Assembly: GCF_033095865.1 (NCBI RefSeq)
Contig: NZ_AP019365.1
Coordinates: 841,501-905,500 of the forward strand
DNA: 64,000 bases
Reading direction: 5' to 3'
Source: Pseudomonas sp. KU43P
GTDB taxonomy: Bacteria > Pseudomonadota > Gammaproteobacteria > Pseudomonadales > Pseudomonadaceae
Shown piece after piece: positions 7,498-16,136 of this stretch; within the stretch, counting starts at the first letter, position 1, and every line of letters starts with the position of its first letter. The translations under genes were made by a program, and so were the position numbers. The notes beneath the pieces are model-generated. The model saw only the letters and a program-made list of their open reading frames with translations. It did no database searches and was not told the DNA's origin.

Positions 7498-9900
7498 ATG
7501 AGGCGCCACTGCCTTGCCCGATTTTACCTGGCTGTAATGGCCCTGATGCTGGCGATGGCCAGCCCGGCCTGGTCGGCTCCGGCCGCACCGGTGTCCAGCC
7601 TGGCCGCTGCCGAGCTGCCCGTACTGGATGAAAACGCCAGCTACGAGCAGTTGAACGACCGGCTCGACCAGATCCGCCAGGGTGTGACCAGCAATGCCAA
7701 CGACGACCTGTTGTCGCAATTGCGCTTGGCCGCCGTGCAGGTGCAGCGCCAGGCAGACGCCTTGAGCGCCCTGCGCACGGCCGATGCGGAAAAACTGGAC
7801 GACAAGCTCAAGGTCATCGGCCCGGTGCAGCCGGACGAAGCCCAGAGCCTGACCCAGCAGCGCAAACAACTTGAAGCCGAAAAGAAGGCAGTACTTGCCG
7901 AGCAGGAGCAGGCTGCCAAGCTGACCCAGTCGGCCCGCGACCTGTCGACGCAGATCGTCAACCTGCGCCGCAGCCAGTTCAACTCGCAGGTCACCAGCCG
8001 CGCCACCAGCCCGCTGACCCCGGCCTTCTGGCAATCGCTGATTCGCCCTACCGATGAAGACGTGATACGCCTGCGCGACCTGCGCGGCGAGGCGGCCGAT
8101 GCCTTGGCCAGTGCCTTCAGTGCCGAGCATAGGTGGTTCTTCATCGCCAGCCTGGTAGCGGCGATCCTGGTCTGGACCTTGGTGCGCCGGGTGCTCGAAC
8201 GGTTGTTGGCCGATGCGATGATCCGCTGGTTGCCCGAAGGGCGCCTGCGCCGCAGCGCACTGGCCTTGAGCGTGAGCCTGGCCACCCTGGGTACCATCGC
8301 CGGCTCCGTGTCGATGCTGCGCTGGGGCCTGGAAAATAGTTCGGAGCTTGGGTCCGACATCGCCAGCCTGACCAACCACTTCCTCACCTTGGTGGTGTTC
8401 AGTGCCTTCATCTCCGGCCTGGGCCGCGCCATGCTGATGCTGCAGCGCCCGTCCTGGCGCCTGCCGCCGATCGCTGACGAAGTGGCCAGCGCCCTGGGCT
8501 GGTTCCCCAAGCTGCTGGCCCTGGCGCTGATGGTGATGTTGACCATGGAGCGCATCAACAGCGTGATCGGCACCAGCCTGGCACTGACCGTGGCAACCAA
8601 CGGCCTGACCGCACTGGTAGTGGCGGTGATCTTCTCGGCGGCGTTGGTGCGCTACCGTCGCACCTTGCGCAAGCATGAACTGGATCGCCCCACCGGCCTG
8701 GCTGGGTTGATCCCGTTCGTGATCGTGGTATGGGTGGCGCTGATCGTGCTGGCGCTGTTGACCGGCTACCTGACCCTGGCCTACTTCCTGACGGCCAAGC
8801 TGTTGTGGGTCAGCGTGGTAGCCACCTGTGCCTACCTGTTGACCACGTTCCTCAGCGACCTGTGCGAAACCTTGCTCTCGCCCCGTCAGCCCGGAGGCCT
8901 GGCACTGGCTGCAACACTGGGCCTGGCGCCCCGCCACCAGGCGCAGGCCAGCACCATACTGACCGGCATCGGCCGTACCGTGCTGCTGTTCCTCGCCGTG
9001 TTGCTGGCGCTCATGCCTTCGGGCACCAGCCCCAGCGAGCTGCTGGTAAGCCTGGGCGACTGGGATGGCACGGGGGGCAAGCTGCTCGGCAACTTGAATA
9101 TCGTGCCCCAGGACATTCTGCTGGCCGTGGCGATCTTCTTTGGCGGGCTGTTCGCCATACGCGTGCTCAAGCGCTGGCTGAGCGAGCGTTTGCTGCCGGA
9201 AACCGACATGGACGCGGGCATGCGAGCCTCGCTGGTGACCCTTGTGGGTTACCTGGGCTTCCTGTTCCTGGCCATGCTGGTGATGTCGACCCTGCGTATC
9301 AACCTGACCAGCCTGACCTGGGTGGTCAGTGCGCTGTCGGTCGGTATCGGTTTCGGCTTGCAGCAGATCGTGCAGAACTTCATTTCCGGCCTGATCCTGC
9401 TCACCGAGCGCCCGGTCAAGGTGGGCGACTGGGTCAGCCTGGCCGGCGTAGAGGGTGACATTCGCCGTATCAACGTGCGTGCCACCGAAATCCAGATGTC
9501 CGACCGCTCCACGGTGATCGTGCCCAACTCGCAGTTCATCTCGCAGAACGTGCGCAACGTGACCATGGGCAATGCTCTGGGTGTGGTCGGCATTACCCTG
9601 ACCTTGCCGCTGGAGACCGATGCCAACCGTGTACGCGAGGTGTTGCTCAAGGCTTACCACGAGCATGAGGCGGTGCTGGATGCGCCGTCGCCGTCGGTGA
9701 CCTTCAAGGACCTGACCAGCGCTGGCATGGTGATCGGCGTCAGTGGTTACGTGGCCGGGCCGCGGCAGGTGTCGGGGGCGCGCAGCGACCTGCTGTTCAC
9801 CATCCTCGGCCAGTTGCGCGACGAGGGCATCTCCCTGTCTTCGCCGCAGAGCATGGTGCTGGTGCAGGAAGGCTCGCGCCCGGCTGACGAGCCGGCGTAA
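7498..9900 (+). CDS. Mechanosensitive ion channel, large DUF3772/MscS type
   Basis: An 800-residue inner-membrane protein with a signal peptide ending near SPAWSA. A periplasmic helical, coiled-coil-like region of about 150 residues follows (DUF3772 type). About eight extra membrane helices come next, and then the MscS core. The pore helix region is seen as LSVGIGFGLQQIVQNFISGL (about residues 618-637), followed by the beta domain ERPVKVGDWVSLAGVEGDIRRI. Such channels open on hypo-osmotic shock to release solutes. The start has an AAGAGGA ribosome site. It stands alone between REP-rich regions. The gene may matter physiologically beside an osmolyte (ectoine) cluster, but that is only context. 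Confidence 0.92.
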   Translation: MRRHCLARFYLAVMALMLAMASPAWSAPAAPVSSLAAAELPVLDENASYEQLNDRLDQIRQGVTSNANDDLLSQLRLAAVQVQRQADALSALRTADAEKLDDKLKVIGPVQPDEAQSLTQQRKQLEAEKKAVLAEQEQAAKLTQSARDLSTQIVNLRRSQFNSQVTSRATSPLTPAFWQSLIRPTDEDVIRLRDLRGEAADALASAFSAEHRWFFIASLVAAILVWTLVRRVLERLLADAMIRWLPEGRLRRSALALSVSLATLGTIAGSVSMLRWGLENSSELGSDIASLTNHFLTLVVFSAFISGLGRAMLMLQRPSWRLPPIADEVASALGWFPKLLALALMVMLTMERINSVIGTSLALTVATNGLTALVVAVIFSAALVRYRRTLRKHELDRPTGLAGLIPFVIVVWVALIVLALLTGYLTLAYFLTAKLLWVSVVATCAYLLTTFLSDLCETLLSPRQPGGLALAATLGLAPRHQAQASTILTGIGRTVLLFLAVLLALMPSGTSPSELLVSLGDWDGTGGKLLGNLNIVPQDILLAVAIFFGGLFAIRVLKRWLSERLLPETDMDAGMRASLVTLVGYLGFLFLAMLVMSTLRINLTSLTWVVSALSVGIGFGLQQIVQNFISGLILLTERPVKVGDWVSLAGVEGDIRRINVRATEIQMSDRSTVIVPNSQFISQNVRNVTMGNALGVVGITLTLPLETDANRVREVLLKAYHEHEAVLDAPSPSVTFKDLTSAGMVIGVSGYVAGPRQVSGARSDLLFTILGQLRDEGISLSSPQSMVLVQEGSRPADEPA

Positions 9901-9905
9901 CGCCC

Positions 9906-9978
9906 ATCGCCGGCAAGCCGGCTCCCACAATGACCGCAGTACTGTCTATTTCTGTGGGAGCCGGCTTGCCGGCGATAG
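9906..9978. repeat. REP pair after the mechanosensitive channel gene
   Basis: REP copies at 9906-9929 and 9953-9978 face each other. The 3' arm continues into GGGCCGCAAAGCGGCCCCCC, a short extra palindrome that recurs with the later REPs at 10815 and 10948. Confidence 0.9.
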
Positions 9979-10005
9979 GGCCGCAAAGCGGCCCCCCTGC
10001 GCTCC

Positions 10006-10071
10006 TCAGCCCAGGCAGCGAGTCACATGCTTCACCGACAGGTACCCCGACAACCCCAAGGCCCGAGCTCT
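10006..10071 (-). pseudogene. Detached copy A of the aldehyde dehydrogenase 3' end
   Basis: These 66 bases repeat the last 67 bases of the aldehyde dehydrogenase gene (11001-11067) almost exactly, including its stop codon. There are two differences: a C/T change and one missing C in a C-run. No gene body is attached. The copy lies between a REP and the segment TCCCACAATGACCGCAG, which is itself a repeat of 9923-9939. Confidence 0.85.
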
Positions 10072-10197
10072 CCCACAATGACCGCAGCACTGTCTATTTC
10101 TGTGGGAGATCACCCAGCCCTTCCGGGCTGCGCTGTCGCGCAGCAAACATGAGACGCATGACTTCAGACTTGCAGTGGCGCTGACATTTTGAAAAAG

Positions 10198-10233
10198 AAA
10201 AGGCGGCTGGCCCCATAGGGCCAGCCGCCTTTT
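10198..10233. terminator. Strong symmetric hairpin with T/A runs
   Basis: Arms AAAAGGCGGCTGGCCC and GGGCCAGCCGCCTTTT make a near-perfect stem with A-run before and T-run after, so it can terminate transcription from either side. It falls inside the proposed insertion. Confidence 0.75.
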
Positions 10234-10437
10234 GCTTTGTTAGGGTTCGAGCGCGCGGGACAGAGATCCTAGCCAGCACTGGTGTGTGTCGAGCACACCC
10301 GTGTGGGAGAGTGATCCGCACGGTATCGGCGTGAAGTCCCTGTAGGCATCAGCTGATTCAGCTGTGACCACGTATGAGAGAGTGAACCCTTTCGCCACCG
10401 TGTGCCCCGCGCGCCCTTTATCCTGCGAGGATTCATT

Positions 10438-10776
10438 ATGGCGCGCAAGCCTTCCAAGCAACGCTTCACCATCGTTCACCCCGATTGTGCGGCGATCGAT
10501 GTCGGCGGCCGAGAACACTTTGTCGCAGTCGACCCTCGGCACGACGACTCTGTCCGGTCATTCACGTCTTTTACTGATGACCTGGCGTTTATTGGATTCC
10601 GATTTACGAAATCCTCAGCGAACGTGGCTTTGACGTCTACCTCGTAAATGCTCACCAAGAAACAGGCTTATGTGGAGCAAGGTCTTGATGAGTTTGAAGC
10701 CCGTAGCCAAGACCGACAGCTTCGGGCTTTGCTTCGCAAAGCCCGAAAACTGGGTTTTCAGCTTGTGGCTGCTTGA
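10438..10776 (+). pseudogene. IS110-family transposase remnant (three fragments)
   Basis: The first fragment starts at the ATG at 10438 behind CGAGGA and reads VHPDCAAIDVGGREHFVAV, the DEDD-type N-terminus of IS110 transposases. At about 10585 the frame changes and reads WIPIYEILSERGFDVYLVNA, a motif normally about 60 or more residues further on. From 10648 a third frame gives the C-terminus, MLTKKQAYVEQG to KLGFQLVAA with its stop at 10774-10776. Two internal deletions have therefore removed the middle of the gene, including the serine-containing catalytic C-domain. It cannot encode an active enzyme. Confidence 0.85.
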
Positions 10777-10814
10777 GGTGCTTATAAATCAGTGGGTTGC
10801 ATTTTGTTTGATGA

Positions 10815-10972
10815 GAGCCGGCTTGCCGGCGATAGGGCCGCAAAGCGGCCCCCCTGCGCTCCTCAGCCGAGGTAGCGGGTCACATGCTTCACCAACAGGT
10901 ACCCGACAACCCCAATGCCCGAGCTCTCCGCAGCACTGTCGATTTTCTGTGGGAGCCGGCTTGCCGGCGATA
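10815..10972. repeat. Two same-direction REPs with ALDH tail copy B between them
   Basis: REP copies at 10815-10836 and 10948-10972 point the same way. Each is followed by GGGCCGCAAAGCGGCCCCCC. Between them, 10863-10927 is a second, more diverged copy of the aldehyde dehydrogenase 3' end (minus strand). The arrangement is a tandem repeat of one REP plus gene-tail unit. Confidence 0.85.
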
Positions 10973-11000
10973 GGGCCGCAAAGCGGCCCCCCTGCGCACC

Positions 11001-12431
11001 TCAGCCCAGGCAGCGAGTCACATGTTTCACCGACAGGTACCCCGACAACCCCCAAGGCCCGAGCTCTCGCCCGATCCCGCTGCCCTTTGTGCCGCCCCAC
11101 GAGGTCTCGACGAACACCGCCTGCACCGAGTTGATCCACACATGCCCGACCTCCAGCGCATCGGCCACGCGCTCGGCACGTTCCAGATCGGCTGAGCAGA
11201 CAGTGGCAACCAGGCCGAAGCGGCTGTCGTTGGCTTCGGCAATGGCCTGCGCTTCTGTCGAGAAACGACGCGCGCACAACACCGGGCCGAAGATCTCTTC
11301 GCTCCACAGGCGGCTATCCACAGGCACATCGACATACAGTGTCGGGCTGACGAACCAGCCCTCGCGGTCCAGCGCCTTGCCGCCGGCCAGGCACTGCAGG
11401 CCTTCTTCGCGAGCGGTGGCGAAATAGCCGGCCACCTTCAGCCATTGCGCCTGGCTGGTCAGCGGCCCCATGTCCACGTCTTCGCTTAGCGGGTTGCCCA
11501 CGCGTAGCTTTTCCAGCGCCTGTTGCAAGCGTGGCAGCAGCGCGTCGGCAATTCCATCTTGCACCAGCAGGCGCGAGGTGGCCGAGCACATCTGCCCGGC
11601 ATTCCAGGTGATGCCGGCGACGATCCACTCCACCGCTTGGTCGACGTCGCAATCGTCGAACACCACGATCGCCGACTTGCCACCCAACTCCAGGGTCACC
11701 GGCCGGCACTGCGCCGAAGCGCTGCGCATCACTTGGCTGCCGACGTTGTTGCTGCCGGTGAACGACAGCTTGTCCAGGCCGTTGTGGCTGCTCAGGGCGG
11801 CGCCGGTCTCGGCCTTGCCGTTGACGATGTTCAGCACGCCGGCCGGCAGGCCCAAGGTGTCGGCGATCTGGCCGTAGGCCTGCTCGATCAGCGGGGTGAC
11901 TTCCGAGGGCTTGAGCACCACGGTGCAGCCTGCGGCCAGGGCCGGGGCGAGTTTCCAGGCGCTGGTCACCAGCGGGAAGTTCCACGGCACGATCAGGCCG
12001 ACCACGCCCACCGGCTCCAGGCGGGTACGGGCGGTGAAACCGGGGGCGGCCAGGGGCACTTCACGGTTCTTTTCAGGTAGCTGCTCGGCCAGCTCGGCGT
12101 AGTAGGCGAAGGTGGCGATGGCGTCGTCCAGGTCGATTTCGGCCTCGTGACGCGGCTTGCCATTGTTGCGCATCTGTAGGGCGATCAGTGCTTCGCGGCG
12201 TTGGCCGAGCTGCTCGGCAAAGCCTCGCAGGAACGCTGCGCGGGTGCTGGCGGTGAGGGCTTTCCAGGTCGGCAGGGCATCGCGGGCAGCCGCCACGGCC
12301 TGGTCGACCTGGGCAACGCTCGCGGCCATCAGTTCGGCAAAAGGCAGGCCCAGGGCCGGGTCGTTGACGCTGATGCAGTCAGTGCCTTGGCCTTCGACCC
12401 AGCGGCCAGCGATGTAGTGGGAAGTGGTCAT
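11001..12431 (-). CDS. NAD(P)-dependent aldehyde dehydrogenase
   Basis: A 476-residue member of the ALDH superfamily, betaine-aldehyde-dehydrogenase-like. Visible are the cofactor region VGLIVPWNFPLVTSAWKLAP, the catalytic glutamate in TLELGGKSAIV and the nucleophilic cysteine in WNAGQMCSATSR. It oxidises an unknown aldehyde in the cytoplasm. It starts 13 bases after the permease gene stop, so the two form an operon and the aldehyde may derive from the imported compound. Its 3' end is duplicated twice downstream. Confidence 0.9.
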   Translation of the reverse strand: MTTSHYIAGRWVEGQGTDCISVNDPALGLPFAELMAASVAQVDQAVAAARDALPTWKALTASTRAAFLRGFAEQLGQRREALIALQMRNNGKPRHEAEIDLDDAIATFAYYAELAEQLPEKNREVPLAAPGFTARTRLEPVGVVGLIVPWNFPLVTSAWKLAPALAAGCTVVLKPSEVTPLIEQAYGQIADTLGLPAGVLNIVNGKAETGAALSSHNGLDKLSFTGSNNVGSQVMRSASAQCRPVTLELGGKSAIVVFDDCDVDQAVEWIVAGITWNAGQMCSATSRLLVQDGIADALLPRLQQALEKLRVGNPLSEDVDMGPLTSQAQWLKVAGYFATAREEGLQCLAGGKALDREGWFVSPTLYVDVPVDSRLWSEEIFGPVLCARRFSTEAQAIAEANDSRFGLVATVCSADLERAERVADALEVGHVWINSVQAVFVETSWGGTKGSGIGRELGPWGLSGYLSVKHVTRCLG

Positions 12432-12444
12432 GGTCAGTTTCCAG

Positions 12445-13944
12445 TCAGGCCATTTCGGCAGAGGTCACGGGCGTGTGCTGGGTGCTTTTGCAGCGCACCC
12501 AACGCGGGCCGTTGGGGCCATACACGCCAGCAGGTTCGGGGAACAGGTTGAGCAGCAGCAGGTAAAGCGCGCCGGCCAGGCCCAGGGTGACCGGCAGGCT
12601 CAGGTCGATACCGCCGGCCAGGTCGCCGAGCGGGCCGACGAATTGCCCCGGCAGGTTGACGAAGCACAGGCCGACCACCGCGCTGGGGATCCACGCGCCC
12701 ATGCCGCGCCAGTTCCAGCCGTGCAGGAACCAGTAGTGGCCACCGCGCTGGCCACGGGTGAACACCTGCAGGTCGTCGGCGTGGTAGAAGCCGCGGCGGG
12801 TGATGAGGCCGAGAATCATGATCACCATCCACGGGCTGGTGCAGGTGATGATCAGCACGGCGAAGGTCGACACGCTCTGCACCAGGTTGAAAGTGAAGCG
12901 GCCGATGAAGATGAAACCGATGGCCAGCACGCCGATCAGCAGGGTGGCGCCGGCGCGGCTGAGCAGGCGCGGGAACACACTGGACATGTCCAGCCCGGTG
13001 CCGTACAGCGCGGTGGTGCCGGTGGACATGCCGCCGATCACCGCAATCAGGCACACCGGCAGGAAGAACCAGCTCGGCGCCACGGCCAGCAGGCCACCGA
13101 CGTAGTTGTTGGCCGCGATGTAGTCCGGTGCCTGGCTGGCCACCAGGGTGGCGGTGCACAGGCCGAACAGGAACGGGATCAGCGTGGCGGCCTGGGCGGC
13201 GATCACCGCCAGCATGATGCGGGCCTTGGGTGTCTGGCGCGGGATGTAGCGCGACCAGTCGCCGAGGAAGGCGCCGAACGACACCGGGTTGCTCATGGCC
13301 AGGATCGCCGCGCCGACGAAGGCTGCCCAGAAGCCGGCCTGGCCGAGGTTGACGCTACCGGCGTAACCGGCGTCGAATGGCCCGGCGAAGGCGAAGATGC
13401 CCAACAGGAACAGCAGGCTCGAAGCCCATACGGCGATCTTGTTGACCCACAGCATGAAGCGGAAGCCGAAGATGCACACCACCAGCACCAGCACGGCGAA
13501 CAGGCCGTAGGCCAGGCCCAGGGTCAGGTCGGTTTCCGGCAACCCGGCCAGGCGCTTGGCTCCGCCGACCAAGGCATCGCCGGAGCTCCACACCGACAGC
13601 GAGAAGAACGCCACGGCGGTTAGCAGCGACAGGAACGAGCCGACGATACGCCCGTGCACGCCGAAGTGGGCGCCGGACGACACGGCGTTGTTGGTGCCGT
13701 TGAGCGCACCGAACAGGCCCATGGGCGCCAGGATCAGCGCGCCAACGCCGACCCCGAGCAGAATCGCCCAGACCCCGGCCTGGAACGACAGCCCGAACAG
13801 TACCGGGAAGCTCCCCAGCACGGCGGTGGCAAAGGTGTTGGCGCCGCCGAAGATCAGGCGGAACAGGTCAAGCGGGGAGGCGTCGCGTTGATCGTCGGGG
13901 ATCTGTTCGACGCCGTTGGTCTCGATACCGGTCGAGTGGCTCAT
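12445..13944 (-). CDS. NCS1-family permease (cytosine/purine type)
   Basis: A 499-residue, 12-helix inner-membrane transporter of the nucleobase:cation symporter-1 family. Family features are FRLIFGGANTFATAVLGSFP near the N-terminus and NPVSFGAFLGDWSRYIP in the middle. Members import cytosine, purines, allantoin, hydantoins or pyridoxine; the substrate here is not readable. I start at the ATG at 13944 with CTGGAG upstream; the longer open frame is non-family sequence. It is co-directional with the SnoaL-like gene (94 bases away) and the aldehyde dehydrogenase (13 bases away). Confidence 0.88.
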   Translation of the reverse strand: MSHSTGIETNGVEQIPDDQRDASPLDLFRLIFGGANTFATAVLGSFPVLFGLSFQAGVWAILLGVGVGALILAPMGLFGALNGTNNAVSSGAHFGVHGRIVGSFLSLLTAVAFFSLSVWSSGDALVGGAKRLAGLPETDLTLGLAYGLFAVLVLVVCIFGFRFMLWVNKIAVWASSLLFLLGIFAFAGPFDAGYAGSVNLGQAGFWAAFVGAAILAMSNPVSFGAFLGDWSRYIPRQTPKARIMLAVIAAQAATLIPFLFGLCTATLVASQAPDYIAANNYVGGLLAVAPSWFFLPVCLIAVIGGMSTGTTALYGTGLDMSSVFPRLLSRAGATLLIGVLAIGFIFIGRFTFNLVQSVSTFAVLIITCTSPWMVIMILGLITRRGFYHADDLQVFTRGQRGGHYWFLHGWNWRGMGAWIPSAVVGLCFVNLPGQFVGPLGDLAGGIDLSLPVTLGLAGALYLLLLNLFPEPAGVYGPNGPRWVRCKSTQHTPVTSAEMA

Positions 13945-14038
13945 GGTGATGCTCCAGCGCGTTAGTTGTAGGCCGGTGCGGTGCACGGGCCCTATTGTGG
14001 GTGCGTTGGCAGGGCGGCAAGGCCGCGTAAAAGGATGA

Positions 14039-14428
14039 TCAGGTTGCGCTGACGACCGACAGGTGCTCGTGGCACGCCAGCAAGCGCTCGCCTTGGTGGC
14101 GGAAGACGATGGTCTCGCGTTCGTTGAGCAGGTGTTCCTCGCCGGCGATGCGGATGTGCGTGGCCACATCGTGCATGAAAATCGCCACGTCGCCTTGCAG
14201 GCTCACCTGCACGTTGCTCGATTTGCAGCCGAGTACGGCGAAACCCTCGGCCTGCCATTGGGCCCAGAGTTCTTCATAGGCGCGGCGTGACAGCAGCGGT
14301 TGCGGCAAGGTGTGGAAGAGGAAGGTGGCGTCTTCGCTGAAACAGGCGAAGTAGCGGGCGGTGTCGTTGCTGGCAAAGGCGGCGACGAGGTCGGCAGCGG
14401 CCTGCCGTACCTGGAGTGTCTGGTCCAC
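14039..14428 (-). CDS. SnoaL/NTF2-like domain protein
   Basis: A 129-residue protein with the small cone-shaped SnoaL/DUF4440 pattern: an N-terminal helix (VRQAAADLVAAFASNDTARY), then FACFSEDATFLFH and the C-terminal strands ETIVFRHQGERLLACHEHLS. Such domains bind or isomerise small molecules. The start is a GTG at 14428, with TGAGGCC upstream as a moderate ribosome site. It heads an apparent operon with the NCS1 permease and aldehyde dehydrogenase and probably serves the same unknown pathway. Confidence 0.75.
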   Translation of the reverse strand: MDQTLQVRQAAADLVAAFASNDTARYFACFSEDATFLFHTLPQPLLSRRAYEELWAQWQAEGFAVLGCKSSNVQVSLQGDVAIFMHDVATHIRIAGEEHLLNERETIVFRHQGERLLACHEHLSVVSAT

Positions 14429-14625
14429 GGGAGTGGCCTCACGGTTATTGTGATTGTGTTGAGGCGATTCTGGTGGGACGTGCGGGGGGGAAAAATCGCT
14501 GGGGGGAAATAATTAGTTCAGGAATTTGTAAACCAATGTGCTGGCTGTCACCTTCAACCGTTCAAGCAAGCGATCAAGTAACGGCAAAACTCGATCGCTC
14601 ACTGGCTTGGAACGGAGATCTTCGT

Positions 14626-15480
14626 TCAGTTGGCCTCACGCACTGCGCTCAAGAAGGCCCGGGTACGCTCCTGTTGCGGGTTTTCATAAATCTGCGCTGG
14701 CGTCCCCTGTTCATGAATCTGGCCTTTATAGAAGAAGCACACTCGGTCAGCGAACTCCCGGGCAAAGCCCATCTGGTGCGTCACCATCAGCATGGTCAGG
14801 TTGTGCTCGCTGCCCAAGCGACGAATCACGTTCAGCACCTCGCCACACAGTTCCGGGTCCAGCGCCGAGGTCACTTCGTCGAACAGCATCACCTTTGGCC
14901 GCATCGCCAGCGCCCGGGCTATGGCCACACGCTGTTGCTGGCCGCCTGACAACTGCGACGGGTAGTGATCGAACTTGTTGCCCAGGCCGACCATTTCCAG
15001 CAGTTCGGCAGCACGCTCGCGCGCCTCGGCCGGCTTGACGCCCAGCACCTGGACCGGCGCCTCGATCACGTTCTGCAAGGCACTCATGTGCGGGAACAGG
15101 TTGAAGCTCTGGAACACCATGCCGATCTTCGCCCGCACCTTGCGCACATGGCGCTCGCTGGCGGCCACCAGTGCGCCGTTGCGCCCGGGCATGTGGGTGA
15201 GCGATTCGCCATCGACTTCGATCATGCCTTGGTCGATCCCTTCCAGGGTCATCAGCACCCGCAGCAAGGTCGACTTGCCCGAGCCGCTGGGGCCGATGAT
15301 CGCCACCTTCTCGCCGGGTGCGACGTTGAGATTCAGGCCGTCGAGCACGGTGAAACTGCCGTAGCGTTTGGTCACGTCCTTGAAGCTGACGATCGGTTGG
15401 GCGATGGCCGGGGAGGGCATGCTGGTGTCCCGCGCAAGCGGAGTGGTGGCAGTGGCGAGGTGGGTCACAGGCGCAATCAT
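14626..15480 (-). CDS. ehuA: Ectoine/hydroxyectoine ABC transporter ATP-binding protein
   Basis: A 284-residue polar-amino-acid-type ATPase. It shows Walker A GPSGSGKST, signature LSGGQQQR, Walker B VMLFDEVTSALDPE and the H-loop VTHQMGF. It energises the EhuC-EhuD permease. The ATG at 15480 overlaps the ehuD stop (ATGA), which supports the full-length start despite an N-terminal tail of about 28 residues before the conserved fold. The assignment to ectoine rests on the adjacent catabolic genes and the EhuB sequence. Confidence 0.88.
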   Translation of the reverse strand: MIAPVTHLATATTPLARDTSMPSPAIAQPIVSFKDVTKRYGSFTVLDGLNLNVAPGEKVAIIGPSGSGKSTLLRVLMTLEGIDQGMIEVDGESLTHMPGRNGALVAASERHVRKVRAKIGMVFQSFNLFPHMSALQNVIEAPVQVLGVKPAEARERAAELLEMVGLGNKFDHYPSQLSGGQQQRVAIARALAMRPKVMLFDEVTSALDPELCGEVLNVIRRLGSEHNLTMLMVTHQMGFAREFADRVCFFYKGQIHEQGTPAQIYENPQQERTRAFLSAVREAN

Positions 15481-16136
15481 CAGCGGAGCTCCAGGCGCAC
15501 TTCAAGGCGCCGAACGAGGTAGGCCAGAGCGACGCTCAGGGCCAGGAAGAACAGACCGACCAGGGTGATAGGCTCCAGGTAGCGGAAGCTTTCGGAACCG
15601 ACGTTCTTGGCCTGCTGCATGATTTCCACCACGGTGATGGCCGACAGCACCGGAGTGTCCTTGAGCATGGCGATCAGGTAATTGCCCAGCGGTGGCAGGA
15701 TCGGCCGGATCGCCTGGGGCAGGATGATCGCCCGGTAGGCCGTCCAGGGGGCGAAGTTCAGGGCGATCACCGCTTCCCACTGGCTGCGCGCCACCGAATC
15801 GAGGCCTGCGCGGTAGACCTCGGCCAGGTAGCAGGCGTAGTGCAGGCCAATGCCGATGATGCCGGCCTGCATGGCGGTCATGTTGACCCCGTAGTTGGGC
15901 AGCACGTAGTAGAGGAAGTACACCTGGATCAGCAGTGGCGTGCTGCGGATGAACTCGATCAGCAACGCCACCGGCCACGACAGCCAGGCCTGGCGACTGC
16001 GCCGGGCAATGGCCAGGAACAGCCCAAGGACCACTGCAATCAGGAAGCCGACCACGGTGATGCCCAGCGTTTTCAGCGACGCCTGCAGCAGATCCGGCAG
16101 AATCTGCACGACATAGTTCCAGTCCCAGACATTCAT
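15480..16136 (-). CDS. ehuD: Ectoine/hydroxyectoine ABC transporter permease
   Basis: A 218-residue HisM-type permease. The N-terminal segment SLKTLGITVVGFLIAVVLGL is followed by LLIEFIRSTPLLIQVYFLYY. The EAA loop appears as SVARSQWEAVIALNFAPW. It forms the membrane channel with EhuC. It overlaps ehuC by four bases and ehuA by an ATGA. Confidence 0.88.
   Translation of the reverse strand: MNVWDWNYVVQILPDLLQASLKTLGITVVGFLIAVVLGLFLAIARRSRQAWLSWPVALLIEFIRSTPLLIQVYFLYYVLPNYGVNMTAMQAGIIGIGLHYACYLAEVYRAGLDSVARSQWEAVIALNFAPWTAYRAIILPQAIRPILPPLGNYLIAMLKDTPVLSAITVVEIMQQAKNVGSESFRYLEPITLVGLFFLALSVALAYLVRRLEVRLELR

Larger units (their letters stand above)
10109..10814 (+). mobile_element. Degenerate IS110-family element inserted in a REP
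   Basis: REP sequence is interrupted at 10108 (TGTGGGAG) and resumes at 10815 (GAGCCGGCTTGCC). The roughly 700 bases between them contain pieces of an IS110-type transposase and about 200 bases of non-coding sequence before it. Intact elements are about twice this size. Insertion into REPs is known for P. putida IS110-family elements. The outer ends are inferred from where the REP breaks, so they are approximate. Confidence 0.65.

Noticed and set aside
6403..9930. 1175-codon open frame on the minus strand across the MFS and mechanosensitive-channel genes
   Set aside because: It is antisense to two clear membrane-protein genes, is rich in Gln, His, Arg and Gly, and has no motif. It is a frame shadow caused by high GC.
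10094..10321. 75-codon minus-strand frame spanning the hairpin at 10198-10233
   Set aside because: It reads through a terminator-type hairpin, has no ribosome site or motif, and lies inside the degenerate insertion element.
11001..12431. Including this aldehyde dehydrogenase in the ectoine pathway
   Set aside because: It belongs to a separate operon with the NCS1 permease, and doeC already supplies the aldehyde dehydrogenase of ectoine breakdown.
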